DNA of 64,000 nucleotides from Epithemia pelagica (Eukaryota > Bacillariophyta > Bacillariophyceae > Surirellales > Surirellaceae), in the NCBI GenBank assembly GCA_946965045.2, contig OX337229.1, positions 2,108,001 through 2,172,000 on the forward strand, written 5' to 3'. Below are positions 24,089-34,544 of this stretch, piece after piece. Below the pieces are notes generated by a model, which was not told where the DNA came from, made no database searches, and saw only the letters and a list, made by a program, of their open reading frames with translations. Made by a program: the position numbers and the translations under genes. Position 1 is the stretch's first letter. Each line of letters starts with the position of its first letter.

Positions 24089-24875
24089 GTGTTTCAATCC
24101 AACAATTTCCAATCAGCGAGCTACGAATAAAGCCGAGTTTGAAACGCTATTAATCAATGAGGCTTGCGTCCAGTCCGATCACCACGATCACAACAACAAC
24201 AAGGTTACGTCAATCTTTCTCTAGGGGTCCTGCCGTTCTTTTGGAGATATCAAAAGAGGGGCGGTGCAATCCAACCACTCACACACCTCTGTCGTGGCTT
24301 GGAGAGTTGGCGTGGTGGTATTGCGTTTGATTGGATTGTCCTGTTGGTGATTTGTTGATTGTTGATGGCTCTCGTGCAGAACACAAGATAGTCAGCAACA
24401 AAGACAGGGCCAGTCAGTAGCAACGACAGCAAAGCGACGCCAAAAATCTTTTTCCTAGCTGGAGCGTGGTTCAAAATCTCCAGAGAAAATCGTGCCCAAC
24501 AAGTACTGTAACTACATGGAGACAGATCAGGAGTAAGTACGGCGGACAGTTGCTACGACTGATAACAGCGGGGGGGAAGTCTGAGGTGCAGATTGCAGAT
24601 GGAACATGTCCCTCCATTTCAAATAAGCGACTCCGAAGTCATTATGTATTCTTGTCCCCCGCGTTCAAAACTGGCAGGGCACGCGTTGCGGACAGAGTGT
24701 GCATGCGTCCACGCATACCGAGCTCTTGCCAATGCCAATGCCACCGAGAAAACGCAGCACACACAGATCACAGATCTCTCTTGTCAAGACGGAAAAGTTC
24801 TCCTCTTGTACCTTTTATACCCTATGCCAAGCATTTGACACTTGAATTCCTTTTCCTTTTTGCCTATTCATTCGT
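24089..24875. other. Divergent intergenic stretch
   Basis: About 790 bp between the TBC gene and the ankyrin gene starts. Short open frames without domain features. Nothing else recognised. Confidence 0.5.
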
Positions 24876-26660
24876 ATGGCGTCTTTGATAAAACCGAAAA
24901 CGTTCAATTTTCGTGACGTCTTTCAAGGATTTTGCTTTGGCAATGAAGTAACAGAACGACTCAAAGGTCCGCAGGGAAGCGCTCTTGCCAACACCCAAGA
25001 GTCGAGTACGGGTCAATATCCCCTTCATTACGTGTTTGAATTGCGAAGTAAGGAATGTGATCATACGACTTCTGTCCCTAATGTCCTCTCGGTCTTGTCC
25101 CTCTTGGTGAATTTGTCTCGGGCCACAGTCCTGGTGACCCCCGACCAACAGGGTCATCTTCCCATCCATCATGCCCTCCCTATTCGTTTGGCTTTCCCCG
25201 AAGGTTATAAAGAAATGAAGGAGTATTGTTCCATCATTTCCCTCTTGCTTAGCAAGAATCCAGAGTGCGCGTCGATCCCATTGCCGGCCACGGGAGAATT
25301 ACCGCTCCATACGGCCTGCAAATGTCTACAAAAAGACGGCTCTGTTCTTATCACCGAGGTGGTGCTCGAACTTGCCAACGCATTTCCACAAGCCATTGTC
25401 ACCACAGACAAGGCTGGGAACCTTCCCATTCATTACTTGTGTGTTTACAACGGTTCCGCAGTGGATAAGATGCGAGTGCGCAAGCTTTTCTACGACCTCC
25501 ACCCCGACTGTTTCTCATGCCCCAATGCCCACCAACGTCTTCCCCTGCATATAGTGTGTGACACGGAAAAGCATTTTTTCACAGCTGCCCTACGAGATCT
25601 TGTCACCTTTCTAGTCGATTGTCATCCCCAGGGAGTGCACCACAAAGACGACCAGGGAAATTTGCCCATTCATTTTGCCGCAGATTCCAACCCATTTGTG
25701 GCCTCACTCCTTCTCGATCGTTTTCCTTCCTTCATTGATACATCTGTAGGTGGAAGAAATTTGCTGCATCTTGCCTGCCAACATCGTCAAGGAATCTTGA
25801 CCAAGGGAATTTTAGGCATTCTCAAGGCCCGCCCCGAACATGCTTCCGTTCCCTATCCCAGTTCTCAAGTGTTTCCACTTCATAAGGCATGTGAGAATGG
25901 CCTTACCATGGTCATTTCCGAGTTGATTGAGGCATTTCCAGAGGCTCTCCGTCTTATGGACGACAATGGCAACCTTCCTATTCATCTTGCGGTCGCCAAA
26001 CCCAATAGAGAATCTAAACAGCAAACGGAGATTCTCCATTCCAATTACCCTCAAGGTTTTCTACAAAAGAATCACAAGGGACAACGGCCCATTGATTGTT
26101 GTGGAAAAGATGACATGTTGTTTGCCCATTTAGCGCATCTTTGCCCGGAAAGCTTACTCATCGTTGACGCCCCCGAAAAGCGTGGCCCTCTCGCACCATT
26201 GACTGCTTATCTTTTACGCCACTACAAGTTTCCTTCCTGTCGAGCGCGGTTTCTTCAACGTGTCTTTGACGCCGTGATTCCCCACAGCAACACGCCCCAT
26301 GACAGCCAGCAACATGCACAGGAAATCATAGAGTTGAAGGAACGTATTCACAAACTCGAAACAGAAGTGGAAACAAGTCAGAACCAGTGCGACGGACAAA
26401 GTGTGGAAAAGCAGAAGCTCATGGAACTCAAAAATGATAAGATACTACAGCAGCAGCAACAACAACAACAGGTCATGAGAAAGACATCGATCCGCGCTTT
26501 CAAACCGTATCCCGATTCCCAGGCGTTTAGACTTCATAATGCATGCGCGTTTGGTATCACCATGGCTATTCCCAAGTTGATCGAGGCATTTCCAGAGGCT
26601 CTCCAACTCATGGACGAGGACGGTAACTTACCCTCATCTTGCGGCCGCAAGCCCCACTAA
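24876..26660 (+). CDS. Ankyrin-repeat protein, shortened by an internal duplication with frameshift
   Basis: Unknown partner; a diatom-type ankyrin protein. Seen: 594 residues in one frame. Repeats of the form 'LPLHxAC...' or 'GNLPIHxA' recur about every 35 residues, for example GQYPLHYVFE, GHLPIHHALP, GELPLHTACK, GNLPIHYLCV and GNLPIHFAAD. A conserved end module follows: NYPQGFLQKNHKGQ, PIDCCGKDD, LTAYLLRHYKFPSCRARFLQRVFD, a coiled coil and a poly-Gln tract. The module then starts again (FKPYPDSQAFRLHNACAFG) and stops at TAA 26658-26660 just after GNLP, because of a 2-nt deletion relative to copy 1. The ancestral protein probably ended after the first coiled coil. Confidence 0.75.
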   Translation: MASLIKPKTFNFRDVFQGFCFGNEVTERLKGPQGSALANTQESSTGQYPLHYVFELRSKECDHTTSVPNVLSVLSLLVNLSRATVLVTPDQQGHLPIHHALPIRLAFPEGYKEMKEYCSIISLLLSKNPECASIPLPATGELPLHTACKCLQKDGSVLITEVVLELANAFPQAIVTTDKAGNLPIHYLCVYNGSAVDKMRVRKLFYDLHPDCFSCPNAHQRLPLHIVCDTEKHFFTAALRDLVTFLVDCHPQGVHHKDDQGNLPIHFAADSNPFVASLLLDRFPSFIDTSVGGRNLLHLACQHRQGILTKGILGILKARPEHASVPYPSSQVFPLHKACENGLTMVISELIEAFPEALRLMDDNGNLPIHLAVAKPNRESKQQTEILHSNYPQGFLQKNHKGQRPIDCCGKDDMLFAHLAHLCPESLLIVDAPEKRGPLAPLTAYLLRHYKFPSCRARFLQRVFDAVIPHSNTPHDSQQHAQEIIELKERIHKLETEVETSQNQCDGQSVEKQKLMELKNDKILQQQQQQQQVMRKTSIRAFKPYPDSQAFRLHNACAFGITMAIPKLIEAFPEALQLMDEDGNLPSSCGRKPH

Positions 26661-27155
26661 AGAATCCCAAAAGCATATGGAGATTTTCTTTTCCAAGTAC
26701 CCTCAAGGATTTTTGCAGAAGAATCACAAAGGTCAAATGCCCATTGATTGTTGTGGAAAAGATGACAAGTTGTTTGCCATTATGGCGCAACTGTGTCCGG
26801 AAAGTTTGTACAATGACGAGGCGGACGCACCACAAAAGCGTGGCCCTCTCGCACCATTGACTGCTCATCTCTTGCGCCACTACAAGTTTCCTGCGTGCCG
26901 AGCGCGGTTTCTCCAACGCGTCTTTGACACAGTACTTCCCCACATCAAGTCCCGAGAGAGCCTAAACCATGGACAGGAGATCAAAGAGTTGAAGCAACAA
27001 ATTCACCATCTTCAAACAAAGGTGGAAACAATTCAGAACCAGTGCAACCGACAAAATGTGGAAAAGCAAAAGCTTGACCAGTTGCAGGAACTCAGGAATA
27101 AGAAGGATCAACAGCAGCAACAACAACATGTTACGACAAAGACACCGGTACACTA
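25850..27155 (+). repeat. 654-bp tandem duplication inside the ankyrin locus
   Basis: Copy 1 spans about 25850-26503 and copy 2 about 26504-27155; the offset is 654 bp before and 652 bp after a 2-nt gap near 26628. Each unit runs from an ankyrin repeat through PQGFLQKNHKGQ and KFP.CRARFLQRVFD to the coiled coil and poly-Gln. Identity is high but with many substitutions, so the event is not very recent. Boundaries are approximate. Confidence 0.85.
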
Positions 27156-27261
27156 TGTGGATTGTCTTTCCTCCATTTCACATACGGATCAAGAACAGTT
27201 CGAAGAATTCACGGCAAACGGACCATCGAAACGTGCTCGTGTTTCCATAGATGGCTTGTAA
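26661..27261 (+). pseudogene. Out-of-frame downstream part of the duplicated ankyrin module
   Basis: After the stop at 26660 the homologous reading continues in another frame (ATG 26677, 194 residues, to TAA 27259-27261). It copies the upstream module (KYPQGFLQKNHKGQMPID, LRHYKFPACRARFLQRVFD, coiled coil, poly-Gln) and ends with a unique tail, FTANGPSKRARVSIDGL, which looks like a basic nuclear-type signal. Either it is a remnant, or it is joined to the upstream frame by a sequencing error correction or an unusual splice. It stays open for nearly 200 codons, so loss is recent or it is translated separately. Confidence 0.6.
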
Positions 27262-27749
27262 ATCAAGAGTTTTGCTCCACAGTCCCAAATCATAAAAGAC
27301 GTACAATTACCATCTCGAATCTTGATTGTCGTGTCATGCGACGACACCACGCCAGACACTCTACCGAAACAGATTTTCTCCAAACGACTACCGAATACTT
27401 TCGTTGAGAAATGATGGTTGGCCGCGGAATCAACAGCTAGCAAGGAAGGATGTCGTTCTCGTATCTCTTGGTTCTTGCAAACTAGCATTCGAGCAGACTC
27501 ATGCAACGTTTCCTTGCGAGGCAACGAGCTGCTGCGCGCACCTGTTCATTACCCTTGAATAAACGTCTGTTCCCGAGACAGAAACAATCAGGTATTCCTT
27601 TCAGCTGTGCTTCAGACTGCAAGATGTGATTCAGACTCGTGACATAAGGGAGAAAAGACATGCCGCGTCTAGTGGAGGTCGCTAGATAGGTTATGATGGT
27701 CAGTTATTCTCCCTCTATCTTGTCTCTAGTCGTTCTGGGCATGCAATTG
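27262..27749. other. Convergent intergenic stretch
   Basis: About 490 bp between the ankyrin locus and the 3' end of the golgin gene. No gene or repeat seen. Confidence 0.5.
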
Positions 27750-30743
27750 TCAGTCATCTGCAATGGCAGTTGTCCCTTCCACGCTTGTCGCAGTGGCGTC
27801 CTCATCATTGCCCTCCTCTTTTGGAGTAGACGGTGAGGAAGGTTCTGGTGCGATGGCAGCCTTTTCTTCAATCAAGACATTGAGCTGCGACCGGTACAAT
27901 TCTCGGACTTCTCGGATGTCGTCCTGCAAGCCTTGAATTTCCAAGGAGAGTTCCTTGTTTTCATTCGTTTGTTGCTGTAATAGTTGTTCAACCGCTGGTA
28001 ATCGTTCCTTGGCCTGCCGTGAGGCGGCCAATTCTGTCACCATTTGTTCCCGAGTCTTTTCCGATTCCTCCAAGGAATGTCGCAAGGTCTTGACTTCGAC
28101 TAACGTGACCTTCAGACGTGATTGTAATTCCTCCAAGGCCGCAAATGAAGAGGAAGACGATGCAGTGGCTCCATTCATTCCAGTTGACAGATGGCTCATG
28201 TTCGCCTCTGCTTCTCCATTCTGGGGGTCCTCGGTGTCATCTTCATCGTCATCTCCAATTCCATTCAGTGCTCCCGCCAAAATTTCAGCTTGTCCCTGAC
28301 CACTGCCCAATTTCTTTGGTGGTGCTTTGGGCATTGTCATTGGTTCGCCAAGTCCTTCATTGTCCATCGGTATCACCATGGCTGTGGCCTTATCCAACAA
28401 TCCCTGAACTTGTTCTTCTAATTGTTGCCGTTTCTCCTTTTCTACAAGTAGTTCCTTTTTCAGGGAATCCAATTGTGACACATGTCGTTCTTCGGCTTCC
28501 ACGACGGTTTGAGCCATTTCTCCTCGTACTCTGGAAACGGCTTCATTGGCCAATCGTTGTGTTTCCTGCCACTCCTGTTGCTCCTTGGAATGCACAACTT
28601 CCATATCAGACAAGCGGGATTCCATGGTTTGCAATCGTTGGGTTTTATCCTCATGACTGGCTCCCAGTGTTTCGAGTTGTGACGTACTTTCCTGGTATTG
28701 TCGTTCCAGACGTTGTGATTTGCTCTTGAGTTCATTGCGTTCCTTTTGCAATTGTTCCACTTGAACAATGGCATCTTCCAACTCTTGTCGCAATTTCGTT
28801 TCCAGTGTCGCCCAACCTGCTGCACGTGTACGATTGGTTCGCTCCATGGATTCCAATTGTCGCAACAAAGGTGCAGTGCTGGATTGTACGTCCATTGACA
28901 AGGAATCCGCACGTCGCACGGCATCTTGCCATCGTTTCCGTAATTCCGATACCTCATGACGCAAGGCATCTTCTCGGACAGCCGCTTCCTTTTCAGTAGT
29001 CCGCAATTTGGTTTCCAAATCGTCCAACATGGAAACATGCTCCTTTTTGAGTTTTTGTTGTTCACGCTCCGAATCCAAGGCAGCCCCGGTACGAGCTTGG
29101 TCGAGTTGATGCACCAAGTCTTTCGATGAAGCTTTGAGTTCTTTGACTTGTTGTTCCAACGCCAAGATGGATGCTGATTTCCGCTCAGACTCTTCCCGTA
29201 CCGACTGCAATTCCAGTTCCAATTTGGAGGCCTGGCTTTCCCCCCTTCGTGCCGCCGCCAAATCGGCCTTGGTACTTTTGAGGTCAGCCTCCAATTTGGC
29301 ATTCTTTTCCAACGCCTTACTACGGGCTTCTTGTTCGAGTTCCAAGGATTCCCGTAGCTCCCGAGCTTCTCCCTTGGCCGTCCGCACTGCCTGTTCCATG
29401 TCCAGTTGTTTACGTGCCAATTTTTCTCCCTCGGCACGCAATGCGGCAATGAGTTCCTCTTGTTGCGCCGTGGCATCGGAGGATGAGGACGATACGGCTG
29501 CAACGCGTTTCTCTGCTGCTTCCACACGTTCCTTGGCCTTGGCCAATCGTCGTTTCGCTTCCTCCTTGGTATTTTCCAATCGCTGTTCCAACTCCCGCGT
29601 TTCTTGATCATGGAGGGATTGCATCGATGTGAGTTGTTGCGTTTTGTTCATGAGTTGTTCTTCCCGTTGCCTTAGCTGTTCTTGCAAGTCCGCCAGTTGC
29701 TGTTGCCATATTGCCTGAGCTTCAAGATTACTTTGGCTACTAGCGAGAGTATTGGCTGCTTGGTGGTCTTTTTCCTCCACAAATTCATCCTGTTGATCTG
29801 GAGTCACTGATGCCTCCTCTGGTTTTGAGTCGACCATTGGTTCAGGTTCGGAAGCGAAGGGCACTGATGATGATGACTCATGAAGTGCATTAGTTACTTC
29901 CATGACATTTTCTGACTGCGTTTCGAGTGGTGTATGATTTGATGATTCCTCCATTGTGGATGCTTGCGTTTCTTCTGTGGGGAAATCATCGTGCAGTGGT
30001 GGATGCTCGGATGATTCCTCCACAAGAGATGTTGGTTCCGATTCGACCTCATTGTTTGGAGAGACGGTTTCCTCAATCAACGAGGGAGTCGCTGGTTCTG
30101 GTTCCGTGGAGGACAGAGGAATATCTGAGGGAGCGGTATCATTGGTTGTGGCATTCTCCTCTGCTTTGTCTTCCTGCATGCCGCCACCTCTATCGACGAT
30201 CGGTGAAGATTCAACTTCGGCAACAGGCGGTTCGCTGGGTGTTTTGGTTGTTATGGTCTCACTTTCAGCGGGAGTCGTTGTCATTGCCGTGGTTGGCATC
30301 TGAATTTCGGCTGAGAGGGATCCCGTCAAATCATTTGCGACGACGGATGTGGTACTTGGTGTCGTATCGGGCAGATTCTCCTCTGGCGATGATTGTGGAA
30401 TAGACTCTTCTGGAATCTCGTTTGATATTGGTGCAAGTGCTTCCTCAGACACCGCCAGGGGCTTGTTGTCGTCGTCATTCATCCTGTCGTTGCTGTTCAC
30501 TTTCTTGGAGGATGAAGAGATATCCAGGTCGTCATCGAGGGGGAAATCATCGTTCCAGGCATTGTCATCGTCATCATCGAGGTTCGGGTCCATGTCATCC
30601 TGCATCCCAAACTTGGAAGATGAGGTGGCGGCTGCTTCCGTGGTTGCACTTGCTTCCAATCCCACACTCTTGTCCAACTGACCCTCCAAATCGGCTGCCA
30701 CCGCCTTGGCTTTTTGAGCCAGATTGCTAAAGGTATTCCACAT
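27750..30743 (-). CDS. TMF-type golgin (TATA element modulatory factor family)
   Basis: Golgi coiled-coil tether; TMF binds Rab6 through its C-terminal region and captures vesicles. Seen: 997 residues, one exon. The N-terminus MWNTFSNLAQKAKAVAADLE resembles the amphipathic vesicle-capturing start of TMF-like golgins. Acidic, Ser/Thr/Glu-rich disorder follows to about residue 340, then about 600 residues of nearly continuous heptad coiled coil. A C-terminal block, RLKVTLVEVKTLRHSLEE to LQDDIREVRELYRSQLNVLIEE, matches the TMF 'TATA-binding' homology domain ('DI.DVKE.YR.Q...L'). Antisense open frames through this gene are artefacts of its repetitive codons. Other long golgins are possible, but the end block favours TMF. 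Confidence 0.72.
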   Translation of the reverse strand: MWNTFSNLAQKAKAVAADLEGQLDKSVGLEASATTEAAATSSSKFGMQDDMDPNLDDDDDNAWNDDFPLDDDLDISSSSKKVNSNDRMNDDDNKPLAVSEEALAPISNEIPEESIPQSSPEENLPDTTPSTTSVVANDLTGSLSAEIQMPTTAMTTTPAESETITTKTPSEPPVAEVESSPIVDRGGGMQEDKAEENATTNDTAPSDIPLSSTEPEPATPSLIEETVSPNNEVESEPTSLVEESSEHPPLHDDFPTEETQASTMEESSNHTPLETQSENVMEVTNALHESSSSVPFASEPEPMVDSKPEEASVTPDQQDEFVEEKDHQAANTLASSQSNLEAQAIWQQQLADLQEQLRQREEQLMNKTQQLTSMQSLHDQETRELEQRLENTKEEAKRRLAKAKERVEAAEKRVAAVSSSSSDATAQQEELIAALRAEGEKLARKQLDMEQAVRTAKGEARELRESLELEQEARSKALEKNAKLEADLKSTKADLAAARRGESQASKLELELQSVREESERKSASILALEQQVKELKASSKDLVHQLDQARTGAALDSEREQQKLKKEHVSMLDDLETKLRTTEKEAAVREDALRHEVSELRKRWQDAVRRADSLSMDVQSSTAPLLRQLESMERTNRTRAAGWATLETKLRQELEDAIVQVEQLQKERNELKSKSQRLERQYQESTSQLETLGASHEDKTQRLQTMESRLSDMEVVHSKEQQEWQETQRLANEAVSRVRGEMAQTVVEAEERHVSQLDSLKKELLVEKEKRQQLEEQVQGLLDKATAMVIPMDNEGLGEPMTMPKAPPKKLGSGQGQAEILAGALNGIGDDDEDDTEDPQNGEAEANMSHLSTGMNGATASSSSSFAALEELQSRLKVTLVEVKTLRHSLEESEKTREQMVTELAASRQAKERLPAVEQLLQQQTNENKELSLEIQGLQDDIREVRELYRSQLNVLIEEKAAIAPEPSSPSTPKEEGNDEDATATSVEGTTAIADD

Positions 30744-31378
30744 GATGACTTGTTCTTATATCTTGCTGAAACCAAACCAAATATCATGAATTTCACAAGA
30801 ACCAGAGGGTCGATGCTATGCTTGTTCTTGTTCGGGATCTGCAATAGCGACAACACGATATTGAGAATCAACAACCCCCCAAGATGGTCGCGTTGTTGGT
30901 TCTCTTGATTTTCGGCTGAATACTTGTCTGACACGGTAAAAGTTGCTGCCACTAACAGAAGCACGTAGAAAGTGGTTGAAGAGAAGCGTCTATCAAAGGG
31001 AGGGGTTTGTTACCGCAGTCAGGAACATGCCATTGTCTCCTTCGTCGTTTGCTGATTTATGATGTCTTGTCCAAAGAGGATATGTTTTGGGGGCAGTGCC
31101 ATTTATGCCCCCAAAGACCCTGGCGATGTGGCGCTTGAAAGGGGGTGGATTCAGTTGCTATGTTACTCCGACTGGGAGTGCTTTATCGACAATGATACGC
31201 CTATTACTTCTAGAATTTAGAATGACTACCTAATCTTTCCCATGCCTACAACTTGGTGCCCACAAACATGAAGCAAATAGTTTGTGAAGAAGAAGCCGTA
31301 AAGACCATTCCCTTTCCTACAATAAAGACACATCAAGTATCGGTCAAAATGAGGTTGTATACTCGTGTAAGCATGTGC
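30744..31378. other. Intergenic stretch with a perfect 10-bp inverted repeat
   Basis: Between the golgin start and the 3' end of CDC23. TTTGGGGGCA at 31086-31095 and TGCCCCCAAA at 31106-31115 form a perfect 10-bp stem with a 10-nt loop. No gene seen. Confidence 0.55.
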
Positions 31379-33872
31379 TTAGGGTGAAAACTCAAAGCCG
31401 CTGTCCCCACCACCACCTCCAGGTCTACGGACACTACTGTGAGGATATTTCGATCCAGCTCGTCGTGTCCTCCCACTGGACGTCGCACTGGTGGAAGTGG
31501 AGGTATTTGGTCGGGACCGGGTCGATGTGGTGGTCATGGAGGAGGTGCGGTTGCGCAATTCTCGAAGCATGGCCTTGGCCATGTCTCGTTCGGGACCCGC
31601 ATATTCAAGTAGTCGCGAACAAAAGAGAGCGGCTGTTTCGTATTCCCCACGATTCTTGTGATGGGTGGCCAGATATAACAAGGCTTCCGCTTCGGTATCT
31701 TCCACTACCAACTGTTGCAACATGAGTTCCAACGAGACGGGGCCATTGTTGCTGTTGTAGTCTGACACTGCAGCATTGGGACTGGTAATTTGATGACGCA
31801 ATTCCAAATGTCGAAAATAACACTGGGCCGCCTTGTCGTCTTGCCCCTGCTCTTCGTAGAGAGTGGCCAATTTTTGTGTCGCCAATCCTTCCGTATCATC
31901 TTGTTGAATCGCCCGTTCGTAGGCACGAATGGCATCGTCTTTGCGAAACAAGTGACTGTAAATTTGTCCCAAGGCTGACCACATGCGGGCATCGTAGGGT
32001 CGTAACTGCGCAGCTTGTTGATAATAGTATAAGGCCGACAAGTACATGCTCAGTAATTCATACGTTTGACCCAGTCCATACCAGGCTCGGTAATCGCGCG
32101 GTGCAACCTGTACGGCCCGACGATAGGCCTCCATGGCATGGGCCGTTTGTTTCCATTCGACATACTCATGACCCATTAATGTCCACGCACTAACATAGGT
32201 CCGATCCAAGGCCAACGCCCGTTGAAACGCTTGAATGGCCCGAGCTCTCATTTGTTTGAGACTATAGTAATTGCCAATGATACAGCTCGTTTCGGCCCGA
32301 TACTTGTCCACTTGAACGGCCACGTGAGCAAGTTGACTCAGGGACACCGCGTCTTCCTGAACGTAAAGAATATTGGAATAAACGTCCATACAGTCTAGTC
32401 GATAGGGCATATCGGCATGCATTTCGGCCAGAATACTTTGGGCGGCGGCAAAATGTCGCAATTGGTAGTGAACGAGGGCGCATTGTGACAAGAGATAGGG
32501 TGACCCTCCAAACATGGTGGCATCCATCCATCGCTGATAAATGGCCAACGCAGTAGCATGATCTTGATGCAAGGTTTGCAAATGGGCACAAAAGAAATGA
32601 TACATGAAATGATTGGACAAGGTCATGGCCAAGGGTGAGTCATCGCGTTCCAATTCTCGTTCGACGGCACGATCGGCAATGGCACAATCGGCCAAATCCA
32701 ACCAGGCACTCCAATTGTAGGGAAAGAGCTGAATGGATTGCAGCAATACCTTGTGCGCCTTGGGTGTACGACGCACTGGCAGTGCCAAATGACATTCCTG
32801 TGCTGCCACCAAGACCATTCCATATACATACAAACCAAAGGCATCTAGACAAGGACCATCGTCGCCCATATTGTCGTCGTGTTCGTCGTCTGGACGCATC
32901 GCCGCCGTCCCCAGAAGTCTGGTATTGCGGTAAGCTTCTCCCAGTTCCTCCACAAGCTGCAACAGGTACGGATTTCGGAGCGAGATGGCAACACCGACAC
33001 CCGAACCATGACCATCCTTGTCACTGTGACAGATGAAGAGGAGAAGAGTGATTCAGATGAACCAGATAGGAGGAGGTAAAACGTAAAAACAGAAAGACAA
33101 TTGCAAAGCATAAGTGGGCATTTGCCTTGCTCGCAATGGCAACATTCATGACTTTCTAAATACGTTGTACAACATGGAGGTGTCTCGTACTTTGATTGTC
33201 AACCGAATGCAGTTTGCTCGAAACATACCTTGGATTCCTCGCTGTAGTTCCGCCTGTACCAGGGGTGTTACCGCTGCCCTGATTTTCAGGATTGTTGCGT
33301 TCATGAAATTCTTCTTCCTTGCGTTGTTCACCAGCCATATAGAGGGCATATGCTCGCAATCCAACCGCAGCTGGGCTCAAATCCGGCAAGGGAGGTGGCA
33401 TGGTTTCGACCGTTGTGGTTATGCCTGTCTCATCACCACCACTCGACGCGGCTTGACTTAATACGGCGGCGGCATGGGCATATTCGGATAAATCCATCAG
33501 TGTTTTGGCATAGCAATAGAGTGGCGACGACGATGAGGCTGATGCGTCGTTGCAATATTCGACGGGGATGCTGCAGGGAGGCAACTGCATGTGATCGACG
33601 GCAGGCAACCCCATCCATTGTTCGGCCGCCCACTTGGCAGCCAGTTTGAATCCACGTTCCGTCAATATCTGGCAGGCTCGTTGCAAGTCAACATAGGCTT
33701 GTGAGGGATTCCATTCGACGTTTTGTTGTGGTAGCTGTGATTGTGGGTCCAATCGAAACACAGAAGGCGTCATTGTGGAATGTCCTGGTGAAGTCAATAT
33801 ACTTGATCCTCGTGGAGTAGATGTCGACGTCGACAACATCATGGGAGAAAAGGGCTGAGGGCGGTTCGGCAT
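31379..33872 (-). CDS. CDC23: Anaphase-promoting complex subunit 8 (CDC23)
   Basis: TPR scaffold subunit of the APC/C ubiquitin ligase that degrades securin and cyclins in mitosis. Exons 33872..33229 and 33023..31379, one 205-bp intron (GTATGT donor, CACAG acceptor); 762 residues. Seen: the N-terminal helical part (EWNPSQAYVDLQRACQILTERG, then AKWAAEQ) typical of APC8. After the splice, RNPYLLQLVEELGEAY and FGLYVYGMVL follow. Then come about nine TPR motifs, with the strongly conserved ETSCIIGNYYSLK, AWTLMGHEYVEWK, YRAWYGLGQTYELL and DARMWSALGQIY. A disordered Ser/Arg/Gly C-terminus follows. The long insertion between residues 185 and 220 is low complexity. Confidence 0.92.
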
Positions 33873-34544
33873 TTTGTGAAAATAAACAAATCAAGATGGA
33901 ATGAAATGTGCTTGTTCTCGAGCGATGTCAGAGCATTCACAAGTCAATAAAAGGCAGGAACTGGAATCGCTTTGGGTTGGGTCCAACAATGTGCTCTCCG
34001 TCTTCGTTACAGGACAAAAGAGACCTTTGGGTAAGGGATTTATTGCGAGAGAGAAGTGAGTGATGTCTTATCACAACATATGATGTATATGGCGAAGAAG
34101 GGAGGTCCATAGATCCAATGACGACAATCCGTCGATGTCAAATCGAAAACAGAAACAGAAACCTAAACGGAAATATAAAATATCTACCATTACTGTTGCT
34201 CCTCTAGCTACTCTCTCTAGAGTGAAAGCCTTTCTCCTTGATCACAATGACCCATTCGAGTATTTGTTGATCTAACCCTCACGTACCATAGATATATGGA
34301 ATGGCTCATGGGTCGGATACACATTAGGAGGAGCTGTCACAACAAAGATATCCACAATCACAAATGGGAATGCCTCCCAAGTGTCCGACTTGAGGTGACA
34401 TTAGCCATGACATCTACCAGATACAGCGCAGACAAGATCCAGTAGAGCAGAGAGTCAAAACGTCATCCTCTGGACACCATAGGCACACGGTCTTATCCGT
34501 AGTCCCGTACCGCATGAAAGGAATATTCCAAATATCATGAACTC
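33873..34544. other. Intergenic stretch
   Basis: Between the CDC23 start and the 3' end of the MscS-like gene. Contains a small CTCTAG...CTAGAG inverted pair near 34201-34222. No gene seen. Confidence 0.45.

Noticed and set aside
28460-29611. 383-residue minus-strand frame overlapping the golgin
   Set aside because: Same-strand shifted frame of the Gln/Glu/Arg coiled coil; Trp/Asn/Lys-biased, no conserved motif.
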